Assembly: GCA_022828595.1 (NCBI GenBank)
Contig: JAKGHH010000003.1
Location: forward strand, 103,377,583 to 103,441,582
Direction of reading: 5' to 3'
DNA from: Nelumbo lutea
Taxonomy: Eukaryota; Streptophyta; Magnoliopsida; Proteales; Nelumbonaceae
Length of the DNA stretch: 64,000 bases
Part shown: piece by piece, positions 1 through 10,330 of the stretch
How positions within the stretch are numbered: position 1 is the first letter of the stretch
How the letters are laid out: every line of letters begins with the position of its first letter
Notes under the pieces: model-generated
The model's database searches: none
Seen by the model: only the letters and a program-made list of their open reading frames with translations
Told to the model about the DNA's origin: nothing
Program-made: the position numbers and the translations under genes

Positions 1-87
1 TCCAACTCACAACTGAGAACCCCAAGTGAAACCCTAATTCGAATGCGCAGAAGGCAGAATTCTAGCAAGTCTGATTTGGTGAACCTA

Positions 88-99
88 GCTCTGATACCA
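88..99 (-). other. Primer-binding site, initiator Met-tRNA type (Copia K)
   Basis: The minus strand reads TGGTATCAGAGC, the usual plant Copia minus-strand primer site complementary to the initiator Met-tRNA 3' end. It directly abuts the LTR. Confidence 0.85.
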
Positions 100-360
100 T
101 GTTGAAGTTTGACCTGCCATAGAATTCTGTCTTGTTCGTTGACTGTAGAGTAAAGTAGACAGCAAGAAGTAGGAGAGGAAAGAAAGAAAAGAGAGGAGAG
201 AAAAGAGAGAAAGGCTGGTTCGAATTAGGGAAAAAAGTTAATCCCTTGATTCGGCCAGACCTATTATTATATTATTGACTTATTGAAAAAGACTTGAGTG
301 CCCTTCTTTAAGTAAGAGGCACTCGAACTAACATAACAGTACACATCAGCATTCTCAACA
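100..360 (-). repeat. 5' LTR of Copia K (261 bp)
   Basis: The LTR has perfect terminal inverted hexamers, TGTTGA at 100-105 and TCAACA at 355-360. The PBS lies immediately inside it on the minus strand. It contains a GA-rich stretch at 166-215. Confidence 0.85.
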
Positions 361-474
361 AGTACAAAGACTGAAATACCCCTTCACTAACACCACTAAC
401 ATGTATAATGAGTTAGAGTTCTCCTTTGCATGCATGTAAATTTCATTAATTCTTCGGTGGTTTTTTATGTTTAG
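361..474 (+). other. TBL intron, 3' end
   Basis: This is non-coding sequence between Copia K and the TBL exon. It ends in a T-rich tract and TTTAG, a good 3' splice site just before position 475. Confidence 0.6.
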
Positions 475-595
475 GTGGTGGGCACCTTCAAAGTTTGACC
501 CAATTAAATCACCAATGCTCTTTTTTGAGAAGGGTTTGCCTGTTCTACCTCCCATAACTCCTGAGATTGGCCTAGATATGGTTCTAAAGCACATG
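475..595 (+). CDS. Internal exon of a TRICHOME BIREFRINGENCE-LIKE (TBL) protein
   Basis: The exon encodes 40 residues after one leading base. The peptide begins WWAPSKFDPIKSPMLFFE and ends GLDMVLKHM. This matches the TBL/PC-esterase family segment usually written WWWAPSKFDPVKSPMLFFE. TBL proteins are Golgi type II membrane enzymes that O-acetylate cell-wall polysaccharides using GDS and DxxH motifs, and this segment lies between those motifs. The acceptor TTTAG|G at 473-475 and the donor ATG|GTATGA at 595-596 are both good. The first base completes a Trp codon (TG|G), which agrees with the family's WWW run. There is no stop or frameshift. The next exon is at 28850 and joins in phase 0. From memory it is nearest the TBL10-TBL13 group; the subgroup is uncertain. 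Confidence 0.85.
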
Positions 596-1494
596 GTATG
601 ACATTTACTGATTTTGTACTTTATACAAGAAATAAATGGAATAGCTGCATTGGTTAAGACAGTCTAACATCATACTTGCAAGCTAAACAATTGGCCTAAA
701 TGGTTTTTTTAAAGGGTGTTGAATCAGGGAAAAATAGCTGCTGTTTTACAGATGTATATGATTCCACATCAGTAATTTTGTAATAGTCACGTTTCACTTA
801 TCGGCCGTCCACTTTGTAGAGAATGATTGATTATAAATGTGTATATTCACAGATACTACAGAAGTTTTTCTTTAATATAAATGCTTTTCTCTAATTGAAT
901 TGAGTTTTGCAAACTTAAGTGATGCTTTAGTTATATTATAAAAATGATTTTATTTCATTTATCACTATAATCTGTTTCATAGTTTTCAAGGAGCCAAGGT
1001 GAGGCTAGGCAATAGTGGAGGGGATGATAAGAAAAAGAAAATTCATGTTAAAACATAGAAAATCAACATATTCATGATAAGAAAAAAAGAAGAAATAAAA
1101 GAAAATTCAGAAAATATAAAGGTTGAGCCCCTATTTTTATCCTAGGAAAATAGGAAAAGAAAGGGTGGAAGAAGAGGAAGAAGAATGTATTAATTGGACA
1201 CAATTTGTTCTTCCTTGCCTCTTGGTTCAGGTTTTGAAGTCTTCAAAAGACAACATACACCAACATGTGTGTTGAATGAACTCTTACAGATAAGAAAAGA
1301 ATAAAAAGAAACTAGTATCTAACCCCACAAAATGCATAGTTTAGTGTAATAATGCCTATTTATTATTGTAATCTAAAATAATAAAAATATAAAATATTTT
1401 ATGGCACCATGTACAAAACAGCTAGGTGCTTAAGCGAAATGGTCCTCCATGGGCACCTTGTTGACTAGGCATCACTCAGGTGCCCACCAAGGAA
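596..1494 (+). other. TBL intron, no recognisable element
   Basis: This is AT-rich intron sequence after the donor at 596. No gene was found. The segments at about 985-1010 and 1430-1490 (CAAGG...CTAGGC and GACTAGGC...CACCAAGG) look weakly related in inverted orientation and may be the ends of a very degenerate MITE; I could not define its borders. Confidence 0.5.
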
Positions 1495-2275
1495 GAGAGG
1501 AAGGTTGATGTGGAGATGCACAAGGGCTGCTGTTGTATGGTCGATATGGGAAGAAAGAAATGCAAGAATCTTTAATGAAAAAGAGAGAAGCAACAAAGCA
1601 GTGTTGGAATGTATTTTGATAAGGGTGAAAAATTGGATCATATCACTGGATTTGTTCTCTTCTTACTCCTATGATGACATTAGAAGAAAATGTAAAGAAA
1701 GGCTGCATCCTCATCAAGGAATATTAAAATTCAGCTGGAATGGGTACCGCTAGAGGAGAGTTTTATCAAGTTAAATTTTGACAGGAGTGTCTGTGGTAAT
1801 CTGGATCCTTCAGGTGTAGGAGGGGTTCTCAGAGAGAAGGAAGGCCATATCTTAGCATTGTTCTCGGACCCTATTGGGTTGGGGACTCTACAAGAACTGA
1901 ACTCCTTGCTGTATTGGTTGGAATACAAAAGGAAAAAGAAATGAATGTTGACAGGGTAATTATTGAAGGTGATTCTCAAGTGGTGGTTGGGTGGCTAAAA
2001 GATGAGAAAAAGGCAGTATGGGCTCACAGGGAGGTGCTAAAAAAGATTAAAGGGCTATCACAGTATATGCTGATAAGAATACAGTGGGTACCATAATCTG
2101 TAAACGGGTTGGCTGAGACATTAGCTAACCAAGGGGTAAACAGGGGGCAATTGTATTGGGCATGGTTGTAATTACTTATACTGGGGTTAGGTAGGACAGT
2201 CTACCTCTCCTTGGGAAGTTGTACTTGTACATATTTTTTCTGTTTCATTCATAAAATCTGTTAGTTATAGAAAAA
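1495..2275 (+). mobile_element. LINE J, 5'-truncated 3' fragment (RNase H tail)
   Basis: This is the end of a plant L1-type LINE ORF2 on the + strand. A zinc-binding RT-tail segment (MWRCTRAAVVWSIWEERNAR, about 1508-1567) is followed by an RNase H-like domain: LNFDRS near 1771-1788, IIEGDSQVVVGWL near 1959-1997, and LANQGVNRG near 2124-2150. Stops and frameshifts interrupt it, for example the TAA after WVP at 2094-2096. The endonuclease and RT are absent, as is typical of 5' truncation during target-primed reverse transcription. The 3' end is near 2275 and I found no clear poly(A) tail or TSD. Confidence 0.75.
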
Positions 2276-2749
2276 GGAACTTATTCATTTCTTTGCAAGA
2301 CAGGGATTTATTTTAGGAAAGAGAATGAATTGAGGGACCCAAAACACAAAATCCACAGCTTAATGATGTAAAGTCTAGTTTGCTCTGGTTATAAAACCAC
2401 ATAAGGATAATGCTGAATACTGCTGAATTCGAGAAAAATTTAGGACCAGAGAAACATCATATCCCTAGCTCCAAAAACCACCCTAGCTGCTGAAGAAAAC
2501 TTATCCTCAAATGTTCATTGTTCATTTCATCCTAGGTCCTTCAACAAGGGAGCATCCTTCAAAGTTTCTAACTGCACCTTTAAGGGAAAAAGAGATCCCA
2601 ACAGTCTACCTGTTATGAGATCCGTGGTGTTTCTAGGAAGCACCCAAATGATAAGACCTCCTGAGTAGAAGCAGAATGCATTAGAAGATGATGGTGACAT
2701 CTTTATAGATTTTACACAGAGCATACATTAGTTAAGTTCATTTTGTCAT
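2276..2749 (+). other. TBL intron, nothing recognised
   Basis: This is non-coding sequence between LINE J and Copia B1. Its last five bases (2745-2749, GTCAT) are the probable left TSD of B1. Confidence 0.5.
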
Positions 2750-3058
2750 TGTTAGTGTCGACTGTGTAGGGGTATTTTAGTCTTTATAGTTATATTTCAA
2801 AGCTGATGTGTAATGTTTTGTTAGTTGTTGTGACCCATACTTTAGTAGGGGCAAATGAGTCATTTGTCTTTTGAATAGAAACATATAAATTAAATCTGGC
2901 CGACTAAGAGGTGATTAATCTCTCTTGTTTGAACCAGAATTCTTCTTCTTCTCTATTCTCCTCTCTTCTCCTTCTACTCCTTCTACTTCTTCTAGTCTTT
3001 CTATTACTTCTTCAATTCTAGCTCTAACAGAATTTTAGTGCAGATTAGGTTTATAATA
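2750..3058 (+). repeat. 5' LTR of Copia B1 (309 bp)
   Basis: The LTR begins TGTTAGTGTCGAC and ends next to the PBS at 3059. It matches the 3' LTR at 15150-15453. The end is ...TTATAATA rather than the canonical CA. A TC-rich stretch fills about 2940-3010. Confidence 0.85.
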
Positions 3059-3070
3059 TGGTATCAGAGC
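3059..3070 (+). other. Primer-binding site of Copia B1
   Basis: The sequence TGGTATCAGAGC directly abuts the 5' LTR and is of the initiator Met-tRNA type. Confidence 0.88.
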
Positions 3071-3540
3071 AACTGTAACAAAATTGAATCTGCCCAGAAT
3101 TCTGATTTTCTTGCATCCAGCCTAGGGTTTTTTAATTTTTTTCTTCATCATCGGTTGGAGATAAGGAAAGGGGCTGAAAAGGAGTGATCACCCTCTTCCC
3201 TTGGAGGTTTCTATGCCTCCGGTCAGCAAGTTTGTGGTTGTTTGCAGTGATTCGTAGGAAGCCCCCCCTAATCGATGGCAAGAAGAGGGCTGATTCGAGT
3301 GATGCAGTGGAGTGTCGAGTGCAGATTGATTTTTTGGTGATTAGGTAAGTGGTTTTCTGCAGTTTTCAGTGTGAATCAAATGGTTGGTGAGTTCCTAGTA
3401 GTGTTGTGAAAATTCAGGTTGTCATGTATTAGGGTTTTGTGCAGATTTCAATGTGGATCACAGGGTTAATGTGTTCCGAGTAGTGTGGTGTTGAGTGCAA
3501 TGTGGTGAGAGGTGAATTAGGAAGATTTTTTTTTTCAGCC

Positions 3541-3971
3541 ATGGGAGATAATAGTGAAAACAAAACTAGTGTGATGGTTCCCACCGGCTACCTAAATGTT
3601 CAGATGACTTCTATCAAATTGAATGGAGAAAACTATGTGCCTTGGGCGAAATCTGTAGAAGTCTTTCTTAAAGCTAAGAAGAAAGTGAAGCATATAAGGG
3701 AAGAAAAAACCTCTACTGAGTCTCATGAGTATGGTGATTGAGAACAAGAAGATGCATAGATTATAACCTAGTTATGGAATAGTATGGAACCCAAGATTAG
3801 TATGAATTTCATGTTTCTTGATACAACCAAGAAAGTTTGGGACCATGCTAAGAAGCTGTATTTGGGACAAGACAACACAACTAGAGTGTGTTAGCTTTAT
3901 CAAGAATACTTTAATCAGCAACAAGGTAATCAAAGTCTTGAGGAGTACTATGCTAGTATGAGAAACCTTCG
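3541..3971 (+). pseudogene. Copia B1 gag, N-terminal part (broken)
   Basis: The reading frame starts at ATG 3541 (MGDNSENKTSVMVP) and carries the gag signature LNGENYVPWAKSVEVFLKAK. This aligns with the gag starts of F (58326), D and B2. Stop codons interrupt it from 3739 onward. The frame is cut at 3971 by the insertion of Copia A1 and resumes at 9659. Gag forms the cytoplasmic particle that packages element RNA. This copy cannot make full-length protein. Confidence 0.85.
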
Positions 3972-4234
3972 TGTAGAGAAGATGGGCCGAATGGCCCATA
4001 GGTTGTTTATTCTTTCTTGTTATTTATGTTTCTTTTCTGTAATGGGCCTTATTCTGGGCCCATCCTGTCAATATTAAGTTCTTTGTAAATTCTTGCCCAA
4101 CTAAGGGCCTCCTTGTAATTATTCAAATATATCTAATAAAACAGTGTTAGGGGGCTAAGAGAGTGTGAGTTCGAAATCCTCTTCTCAGACCCTCATTGCC
4201 GAACCCTCAACTCTCTTCTCTTCAGTTTTCTTCA
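3972..4234 (+). repeat. 5' LTR of Copia A1 (263 bp)
   Basis: The LTR runs from TGTAGAGAAG to TTCTTCA and is followed at once by the PBS. By eye it differs from its own 3' LTR at about a dozen positions plus small indels. At six diagnostic sites it agrees with the 3' LTR of A3 instead. Near its start is the palindrome ATGGGCC-GAAT-GGCCCAT. Confidence 0.9.
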
Positions 4235-4246
4235 TGGTATCAGAGC
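4235..4246 (+). other. Primer-binding site of Copia A1
   Basis: The sequence TGGTATCAGAGC directly abuts the 5' LTR. Confidence 0.9.
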
Positions 4247-4417
4247 ATACCTGAACTTCAGTATCCTAGGGCTGGAAGCTTGACTCGTGTTGCCTGATTC
4301 TTGAAGGTCATTGGAAGTTCCCAAGACTTGAATCTCTTGAAGAAGTGGTTCGGTGGCCAGGAAGAATCAGAGAAAAGAAAAAGGGGAAGAGGAACAGTCC
4401 GGTTCTGTTGAAGCTCA

Positions 4418-4600
4418 AAACTGTAAGTTGTACTCAGATTTCTGGGTTCAGTTTTCTTCTAGTTCGAAACTGTAAGTTGTACTCAGATTTCTGGTTTGAA
4501 ACTGTAAGTTGTACTCAGATTTCTGGGTTCAGTTTTCTTCTGGTTTGAAACTGTAAGTTGTACTCAGATTTCTGGGTTCAGTTTTCTTTCGGTTGTTCTG
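4418..4600 (+). repeat. Four tandem repeats in the A1 leader
   Basis: The core AAACTGTAAGTTGTACTCAG recurs at 4418, 4467, 4499 and 4548, giving units of 32-49 bp. The block lies in the untranslated leader between the PBS and gag. A similar, diverged block occurs in A3 (about 48313-48455). Confidence 0.85.
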
Positions 4601-5084
4601 TATTGCTTTCGACAGTGTTTGGACTGTTGAACTGTCCGAAAGCTTTGGTTGTTCTGTACTACCTTCGGCTGCCATTGAATTTGGTTTAACCCAGAAATTT
4701 CTGGGCTGTTTTTTCACTCCTTATTGGACTGTCAAACAGCCAAAACATTCCTGTAACAAGGCTGTGGATTGTTGCTTATATCTGGTTGTTTTTGGGGGGC
4801 TGTACGAACTGTTCTTGAGGCCTTTTTTCTCTTGACAGTGGGGTTGTCTCTATTGCCCACACTGTGTTTGTAAAAAGGGTCCTTCGGCTGAGTGCCAAGT
4901 GGTATTTACTTTGAAGTCCATATTTGAAAAGGGTACTTTGGTTGAGTATCTAGAAGTTTCTGTTTTACTTCTTGAAGGCTGAACTCAGTGTATTGCCTTC
5001 TTGTGGTCGGCTGAACTCTTTTCTTGCTTGTCCTTATTCAGTATACTTGTAGAAGTCATCTGAAATCATATTTGGAGTGTTTAC

Positions 5085-6170
5085 ATGATGTATACCTCAG
5101 AGTTTCAAAACAAAAGTAGTGCTGAATATGGACTGGTTCAGGGGACTCCAAGTGACTCCTTATTGACTGTGACCATAGTTAAACTAGATAGAACTAATTA
5201 TCAGGCATGGTCACAATCAGTAAAGATTCATGTATGTAGTAGAGGAAAGTGGGGGTTCATTTCCGGGAGTAAGAAGGCTCCCCCAGAAGATGATCCATCC
5301 TACGAGAAGTGGATGCAAGAAAATTACACTGTCATTGGGTGGCTTGTGAACTCAATGCAGCCACAAATCAGTCAACACTACCTATGGATGAATTCCGCAA
5401 AGGAAATTTGGGACAGTGTTGCAGAAACCTATTCCCAAAAACTCAATGTGGCCCGGGCATATAAATTGAGAAGTGATGTAAAGAATTTAAGGCAATGAGA
5501 GAAACCTCTTGCTGTATATTTCTCAACCCTTAAGTCCCTATGGCAAGAGATTGACCTAATAGAAGCTGTAACTTGGGACACCACCAATGATGCAAAGACC
5601 TACAGAAAATTGGTTGAAAGGAACAGGGTTTTTGAGTTCTTAACTGGACTAAACCCGGAATATGATATCACAAAGCAGAATATTCTTTCCAAGGAGTGTG
5701 TCTCTTTGTCACAAGCTTATGCATTGGTGAGTAGTGAAAAGAGCAGATGGGTTGTCCAGGTTCAAGGGGCTGATATTATCGATCACTTTGCCAATATGGG
5801 GATTAAACCTAAAGGAAATGTTGGATCTTCTAGTGGCATAGGAAAGAAAGAAGTTATGTGTGAGTACTACAAGAAGTCGAAGCACACCAAAGACAAGTGC
5901 TGGAAGTTACATCCTAATCTTGTTCCCATTCGGTTTCAGAAAAAATATGATAGTAAAAGATCAGGAAGTGCAAATGTAGCTGTCGGGCCAGATAGTGAAG
6001 AGATGTCTGCTTCTGCACAGTTGGCAGCCATGAGAGCAGAATATGAAAAGTTTGGGAAGATGATCAGTCAGCTGAGTGATGTGACCTCTGCTTCCGACCC
6101 TTCAGGAAATGCTACTACTTCAGCATTTGATCATTCATGTATAAGGACTTCTGATAATCATGCTACCTCT
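5085..6170 (+). pseudogene. Copia A1 gag (one internal stop)
   Basis: The frame starts at ATG 5085. The gag domain includes TNYQAWSQSVKIHV and GWLVNSMQPQISQHYLW, as in retroelement gags of the UBN2/gag-3 type. A TGA at 5496-5498 replaces a Gly codon that A3 keeps, cutting the frame after 137 residues. It continues in the same frame to a zinc knuckle near 5859-5898. There the second Cys is Tyr (CEYYKKSKHTKDKC), whereas A3 has the normal CEYC. Both changes should abolish function. Confidence 0.88.
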
Positions 6171-7949
6171 TCAGGTAATCTCAAGATCCCTTGGATTATT
6201 GACTCAGGTGTTTCTGACCATATGACCAATCTGTCTACCTTGTTTGTTTCATATGACTTACTTCCTGGACATGATAAAATCACTTTAGTTGATGGTTCAC
6301 TTGCCCCTATCTCTGGTAAAGGAACCATCAAGGCTACGAATTCCTTGTACCTACCTTCTGCCCTTCATGTACCTAAACTAAATACAAATCAGTTGTTTGT
6401 GAAGAGTTTAACCAAGTCACTTAACTGTTGTGTAACTTTTTTTTCCTTCCTACTATGATTTTCAGGATCTGGAGTCTCAGAAGGTGATTGGGAGTGGCCA
6501 TGAGGCGAACGGAATATACCTGCTTAATACTCCGGAACAATGCACTGATCATCTTGGGAATGTTCCTCTTGGATCTATCTCTTCAGAGTCTGTTAGTCGG
6601 ATTATGTTGTGTCAATATCGTTTTGGTCATCTGTCTTTTTCTGCCTTGAGTCATCTATTCCCTGAACTGTTTAAGGGAATTAGTCTGTCTAGTCTACATT
6701 GTGAGTCTTGTGAATTGTCAAAGCATTGTAGAAGCAATTATCCTTTGAGCAATAAAGATCTTCTGTTCCTTTTAATATTGTGCATTTTGATGTGTGGGGA
6801 CCTTACCACTTACCCTCCATGGGTGGCTACAAATATTTTATCCTATTTATTGATGATTTTTCACGGTTCACTTGGATATTCCTGATGAAATCCCGTGATG
6901 AAGTTCCAAGACTTGTAAAACAATTCCATGAATTTGTTCTAATCCAATTTGATACCAGGATTAAGATCTTCAGATCGGACAATGCAAAAGAATACTTTGA
7001 GAAAACCTATCCTGCTATCTTTCTGACATGGGGGTTACTCATTAAAGCTCATGTGCTAGGACCCCAGAATAGAATGGGGTTGCTGAGAGGAAAAACAGGC
7101 ATATTGTTGAAGTTGCAAGAAGTATCTTATTTGCCTCACATGTTCCTACCAGGTTTTGGGGTGATGTTGTACTTACTGCTACCTACCTTATAAACCGCAT
7201 GCCATCCAGGGTTTTGGGGTTTAAGTCTCCCTTCACTCTTCTTCATCCGGACAAGGATCTTTTTCCTATTCCTATTCGTGTCTTTGGCTGCACCTGTTAT
7301 GTACATGTTCCAAGTGTCCAAAGGCATAAATTTGAACCCAAAGCACAAAAGTGTATCTTCCTTGGTTATTCCCCCACACAGAAGGGTTATTGTTGTTTTG
7401 ATCCAAAGTCTGGCAATCGGTATGTCTCAATGGATGTCACCTTTGATGAGCTTTCCCCCTTTTATGGTTCATCTCCAGACCACAGGGGGAGAATTTGACA
7501 CAGGTGTTTGCTCTTCCTCTTCTTGTCCCTGTTGAGTCTCTTGATGTGTCTGCCTCTCATTCAAATGAATCAAGGGTGGATCAGTCGCTCCATTCTCCTT
7601 GTCCCAGTTCTCTACCCCCTCGTCCTATCCTCAATCCCAAGGTGTATCACAGGCAAAGATCCAGAAATGTGCAGGTAGTTTCTCCTACAACACATGAGCC
7701 TCATACACTTCCAGTCACAGAAGAGACAACGGGTACTGTTTCAGAACCTTTGGATTCATCCTTCCCTGACCTTGATATTCCCATTGCTTTTAGGAAAGGA
7801 AAACGGAAGTGCACTGCACACTGCATTTCCAAGCACCTTTCTTACCGTTTGCTTTCACCTTCATACTTTGCCTATCTCTCCTTTGTTGCTTCTCATCCTA
7901 TTCCCAGGTCTGTGTCAGAAGCTCTTAAGTTTCAGAATGGAGGGATGCT
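6171..7949 (+). pseudogene. Copia A1 protease and integrase (frameshifted)
   Basis: The aspartic protease motif is WIIDSGVSDHMT near 6192-6227. It is followed by the GAG-pre-integrase segment (FGHLSFSALSHLF, CESCELSKHC) and the DDE integrase core. FDVWGP carries the first Asp and FRSDNAKEY the second. Frameshifts fall near 6458, 6760 and 7015, and the region around the catalytic Glu is garbled. The chromodomain-like tail and Pro/Ser-rich linker run to about 7900. The integrase would insert element cDNA; this copy is dead. Confidence 0.85.
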
Positions 7950-9376
7950 ATGAGATCTGAAATCGATGCCCTACACAAGAATGACACATGGGAAGTGGTG
8001 GATTTGCCTAAAGGGAAGGATCCTGTTGATTGCAAGTGGGTCTTTACTATCAAATACAGAGCTGATGGCACCATTGAAAGGTACAAGGCCAGGCTGATTG
8101 CAAAAGGCTATACACAGACATATGGGTTTGATTATTTAGAGACTTTTGCACCTGTTGCCAAGATGACATCTGTGAGAGTACTTTTATCTTTAGCTGCTCA
8201 GTTTGATTGGCCCCTCTATCAGTTGGATGTGAAGAATGCATTTCTGAATGGTGAATTACATGAGGAGGTTTACATGTCTCTTCCTCCAGGGTTGTATGGA
8301 ACTGATATGAAAGGGAAGGTATGCAGGCTAAAAAATTCTCTTTATAGACTAAAACAGTCCCCTAGAGAATAGTTTGAGAGATTTAGAACAACACTTGTTA
8401 ATTTTGGTTATGTGCAGACACAGTCCGATCATACTCCTTTTGTGAAGAGGAGTGGACCTCTGGTAATGATGACTCAGGAATTCATGATCTAAAATCTTTT
8501 TTACATACAGAGTTCGAGATTAAAGATTTGGGGGAATTGAGATACTTTCTTGGCATAGAAGTGGCTCGATCCAAGGACGGGATTCTTATCTCCCAAAGGA
8601 AATATGTTCTTGACTTGCTCTCTGAAACTGGGAAGATGGGTGCTAAACCAATTGCTACTCCTATTGATACGAGTCATAAACTCTCAGCCTCAGAAGGGAC
8701 ATTGTTAGAAGACAAAGGAATCTTTCAGAGACTTCTTGGGAAACTTTTGTACCTATGCATGACTCGGCCAGATATCAGTTGCATTAGCCAATTCATGCAT
8801 GCTCCCCGAGACACTCATATGGCAGCTGTAGAGAGAATCCTATGTTATTTGAAGGGCTCCCCAGGAAAGGGTATTCTGTTTGCCAAGCATGGTCATATGG
8901 AACTTGAAGCCTACACCGATGCTGACTGGGCCGGGAACATTGATGACAGAAGATCTACCTCTGGGTATTGCAGCTTGGTAGCTGGTAATGTTGTTTCTTG
9001 GAGAAGCAAGAAACAATCGGTTGTTGCTCGGTCTTCTGCTGAAGCAGAATACAGGGCCATGGCACATGGGGTTTCTGAATTATTATGGCTAAAATCTTTG
9101 ATGGAAGAACTTGGAGTTGAATATGACAAGCCAATGATGTTGTACTGTGATAATCAGGCTGCCATCAACATTGCTCACAACCCAATGCAACATGATAGAA
9201 CCAGGCATATTGAAGTTGATCAACACTTCATTAGGGAAAGGGTCTCTTCGGGTGAAGTGTGTCTTCCTTTCATCACATCTGAAGGACAGTTGGCAGATTT
9301 TCTCACCAAAGGCATTCCCAAGGCAAAACTTCAGCATGATACCAGCAAGCTTGGCATGATTGACATCTATGCTTAG
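7950..9376 (+). pseudogene. Copia A1 reverse transcriptase and RNase H (RT active site deleted)
   Basis: The RT begins with the conserved linker (DTWEVVDLPKGKDPVDCKWVF) and fingers (KARLIAKGYTQ, QLDVKNAFLNGEL). A stop at 8370-8372 replaces a Trp codon. Compared with A3, 43 bp are missing at 8463/8464, which removes the YVDD catalytic motif and shifts the frame. Downstream, the RT thumb and RNase H (EAYTDADWAGNIDDRRSTSG, SSAEAEYRAMAH, HIEVDQHFI) are open from 8528 to the TAG at 9374-9376. The stop lies just before the polypurine tract. Confidence 0.9.
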
Positions 9377-9388
9377 CTTGAGGGGGAG

Positions 9389-9653
9389 TGTAGAGAAGAT
9401 GGGCCGAATGGCCCATAGGTTGCTTATTCTTTTCTTGTTATTTATGTTTCTTTTCTGTAATAGGCCTTATTCTGGGTCCATCCTGTCAATATTAAGTTCT
9501 GTGTAAATTCCTGCCCAACTAAGGGCCCCCTTGTAATTATTCAAATATTTCTAATAAAACAGTGTTAGGGGGCTGAGAGAGGTAGAGTTCGAAAATCCTC
9601 TTCTCAGACCCTCATTGTCGAACCCTCAACTTTCTTCTCTTCAGTTTTCTTCA
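9389..9653 (+). repeat. 3' LTR of Copia A1 (265 bp)
   Basis: It follows the polypurine tract at 9376-9388 and ends TTCTTCA. The TSD CTTCG follows at once. Its diagnostic variants match the 5' LTR of A3 rather than A1's own 5' LTR. Confidence 0.9.
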
Positions 9654-9658
9654 CTTCG

Positions 9659-10330
9659 CAATGAGCTGAATGCGAACCATCCCCTCACCTCTGATGTTAA
9701 AATTCAGCAACAGCAGAGAGAGCAACTAGATGTGACCGATTTTTGGTAGGACTAAAATCTGAATACGAACCAGTGAGGGCACAAATACTAGGAGGGTCCG
9801 TTCTTCCATCCTTAGAAGAGGTGTTTGCTCGGCTTCGAAGGATTTCTATTGGACCTACAGAGAATTCTAGTATCTCTAATAGGTAGGCCTGTGCAATATC
9901 AAGAGGCCGTGGTGTTAGAGGTAGAGCTCGGGGAGCTCAATCTGGCTGTAGTGGTAGCAGTGGACCGGTGTATGGTCCTAGTGGTGGTGGTAAACGTATT
10001 GGAGGTCAAGATTCAGGAGAGTTTGTGGTAGAGGATGTAGTTTTGGTCCAAGAAGATGTACACACTGTGGTATGGACGAACATACCATCAATTATTGTTA
10101 TGATTTGCATGGTCCACCTTCAACTTGGGCAAATCATGTGGTAACCAGTGATAGTAGTTCCAGACAGGAGGGCCATCTAGCTAATTAGATGCCCTCTATA
10201 TCCACAGATGTTCCTGGGAAGGAGATGATGAGTGTTCCACGTGATGAGTATGAGAAGTTTGTTCAAGCCACATCTCAACAGAATACAACCACTCTTGCAC
10301 ACTCAGGTATGGCTTGTATGGCATCCAAAC
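9659..10330 (+). pseudogene. Copia B1 gag, C-terminal part (broken)
   Basis: This continues gag after the A1 insertion. NELNANHPLTSDVKIQQQQR at 9660 matches the F and D gag at the same point. The region has several frameshifts. A Gly-rich linker is followed by an intact CCHC zinc knuckle near 10057-10098 (CTHCGMDEHTINYC). An in-frame stop follows near 10186. Confidence 0.82.

Larger units (their letters stand above)
1..360 (-). mobile_element. Copia element K, 5' end only (cut by window edge)
   Basis: This is the 5' end of a minus-strand Ty1/Copia-like retrotransposon: an LTR at 100-360, a primer-binding site at 88-99 directly next to it, and 87 bp of leader. The remainder lies to the left of the window. 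The element sits in the intron just upstream of the TBL exon at 475, so it belongs to the same gene-internal TE load. The flanking pentamer at 361-365 (AGTAC) would be the target-site duplication, but its partner is outside the window. No coding sequence is visible, so the Copia assignment rests on LTR size and PBS type. Confidence 0.85.
3972..9653 (+). mobile_element. Copia element A1, nested in B1 gag
   Basis: A1 is a full-length Copia element with LTRs at 3972-4234 and 9389-9653. It is flanked by the exact TSD CTTCG (3967-3971 and 9654-9658). The B1 gag sequence is continuous when A1 and one TSD copy are ignored. A long leader (4247-5084), gag, protease, integrase, RT, RNase H and a polypurine tract (AGCTTGAGGGGGAG) are in Copia order. 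It is defective: there is an early stop in gag, integrase frameshifts, and a deletion that removes the RT active site. Its nearest relative here is A3. Confidence 0.93.

Noticed and set aside
355..594. A 79-codon minus-strand frame at the left end
   Set aside because: It is the antisense shadow of the TBL exon at 475-595.
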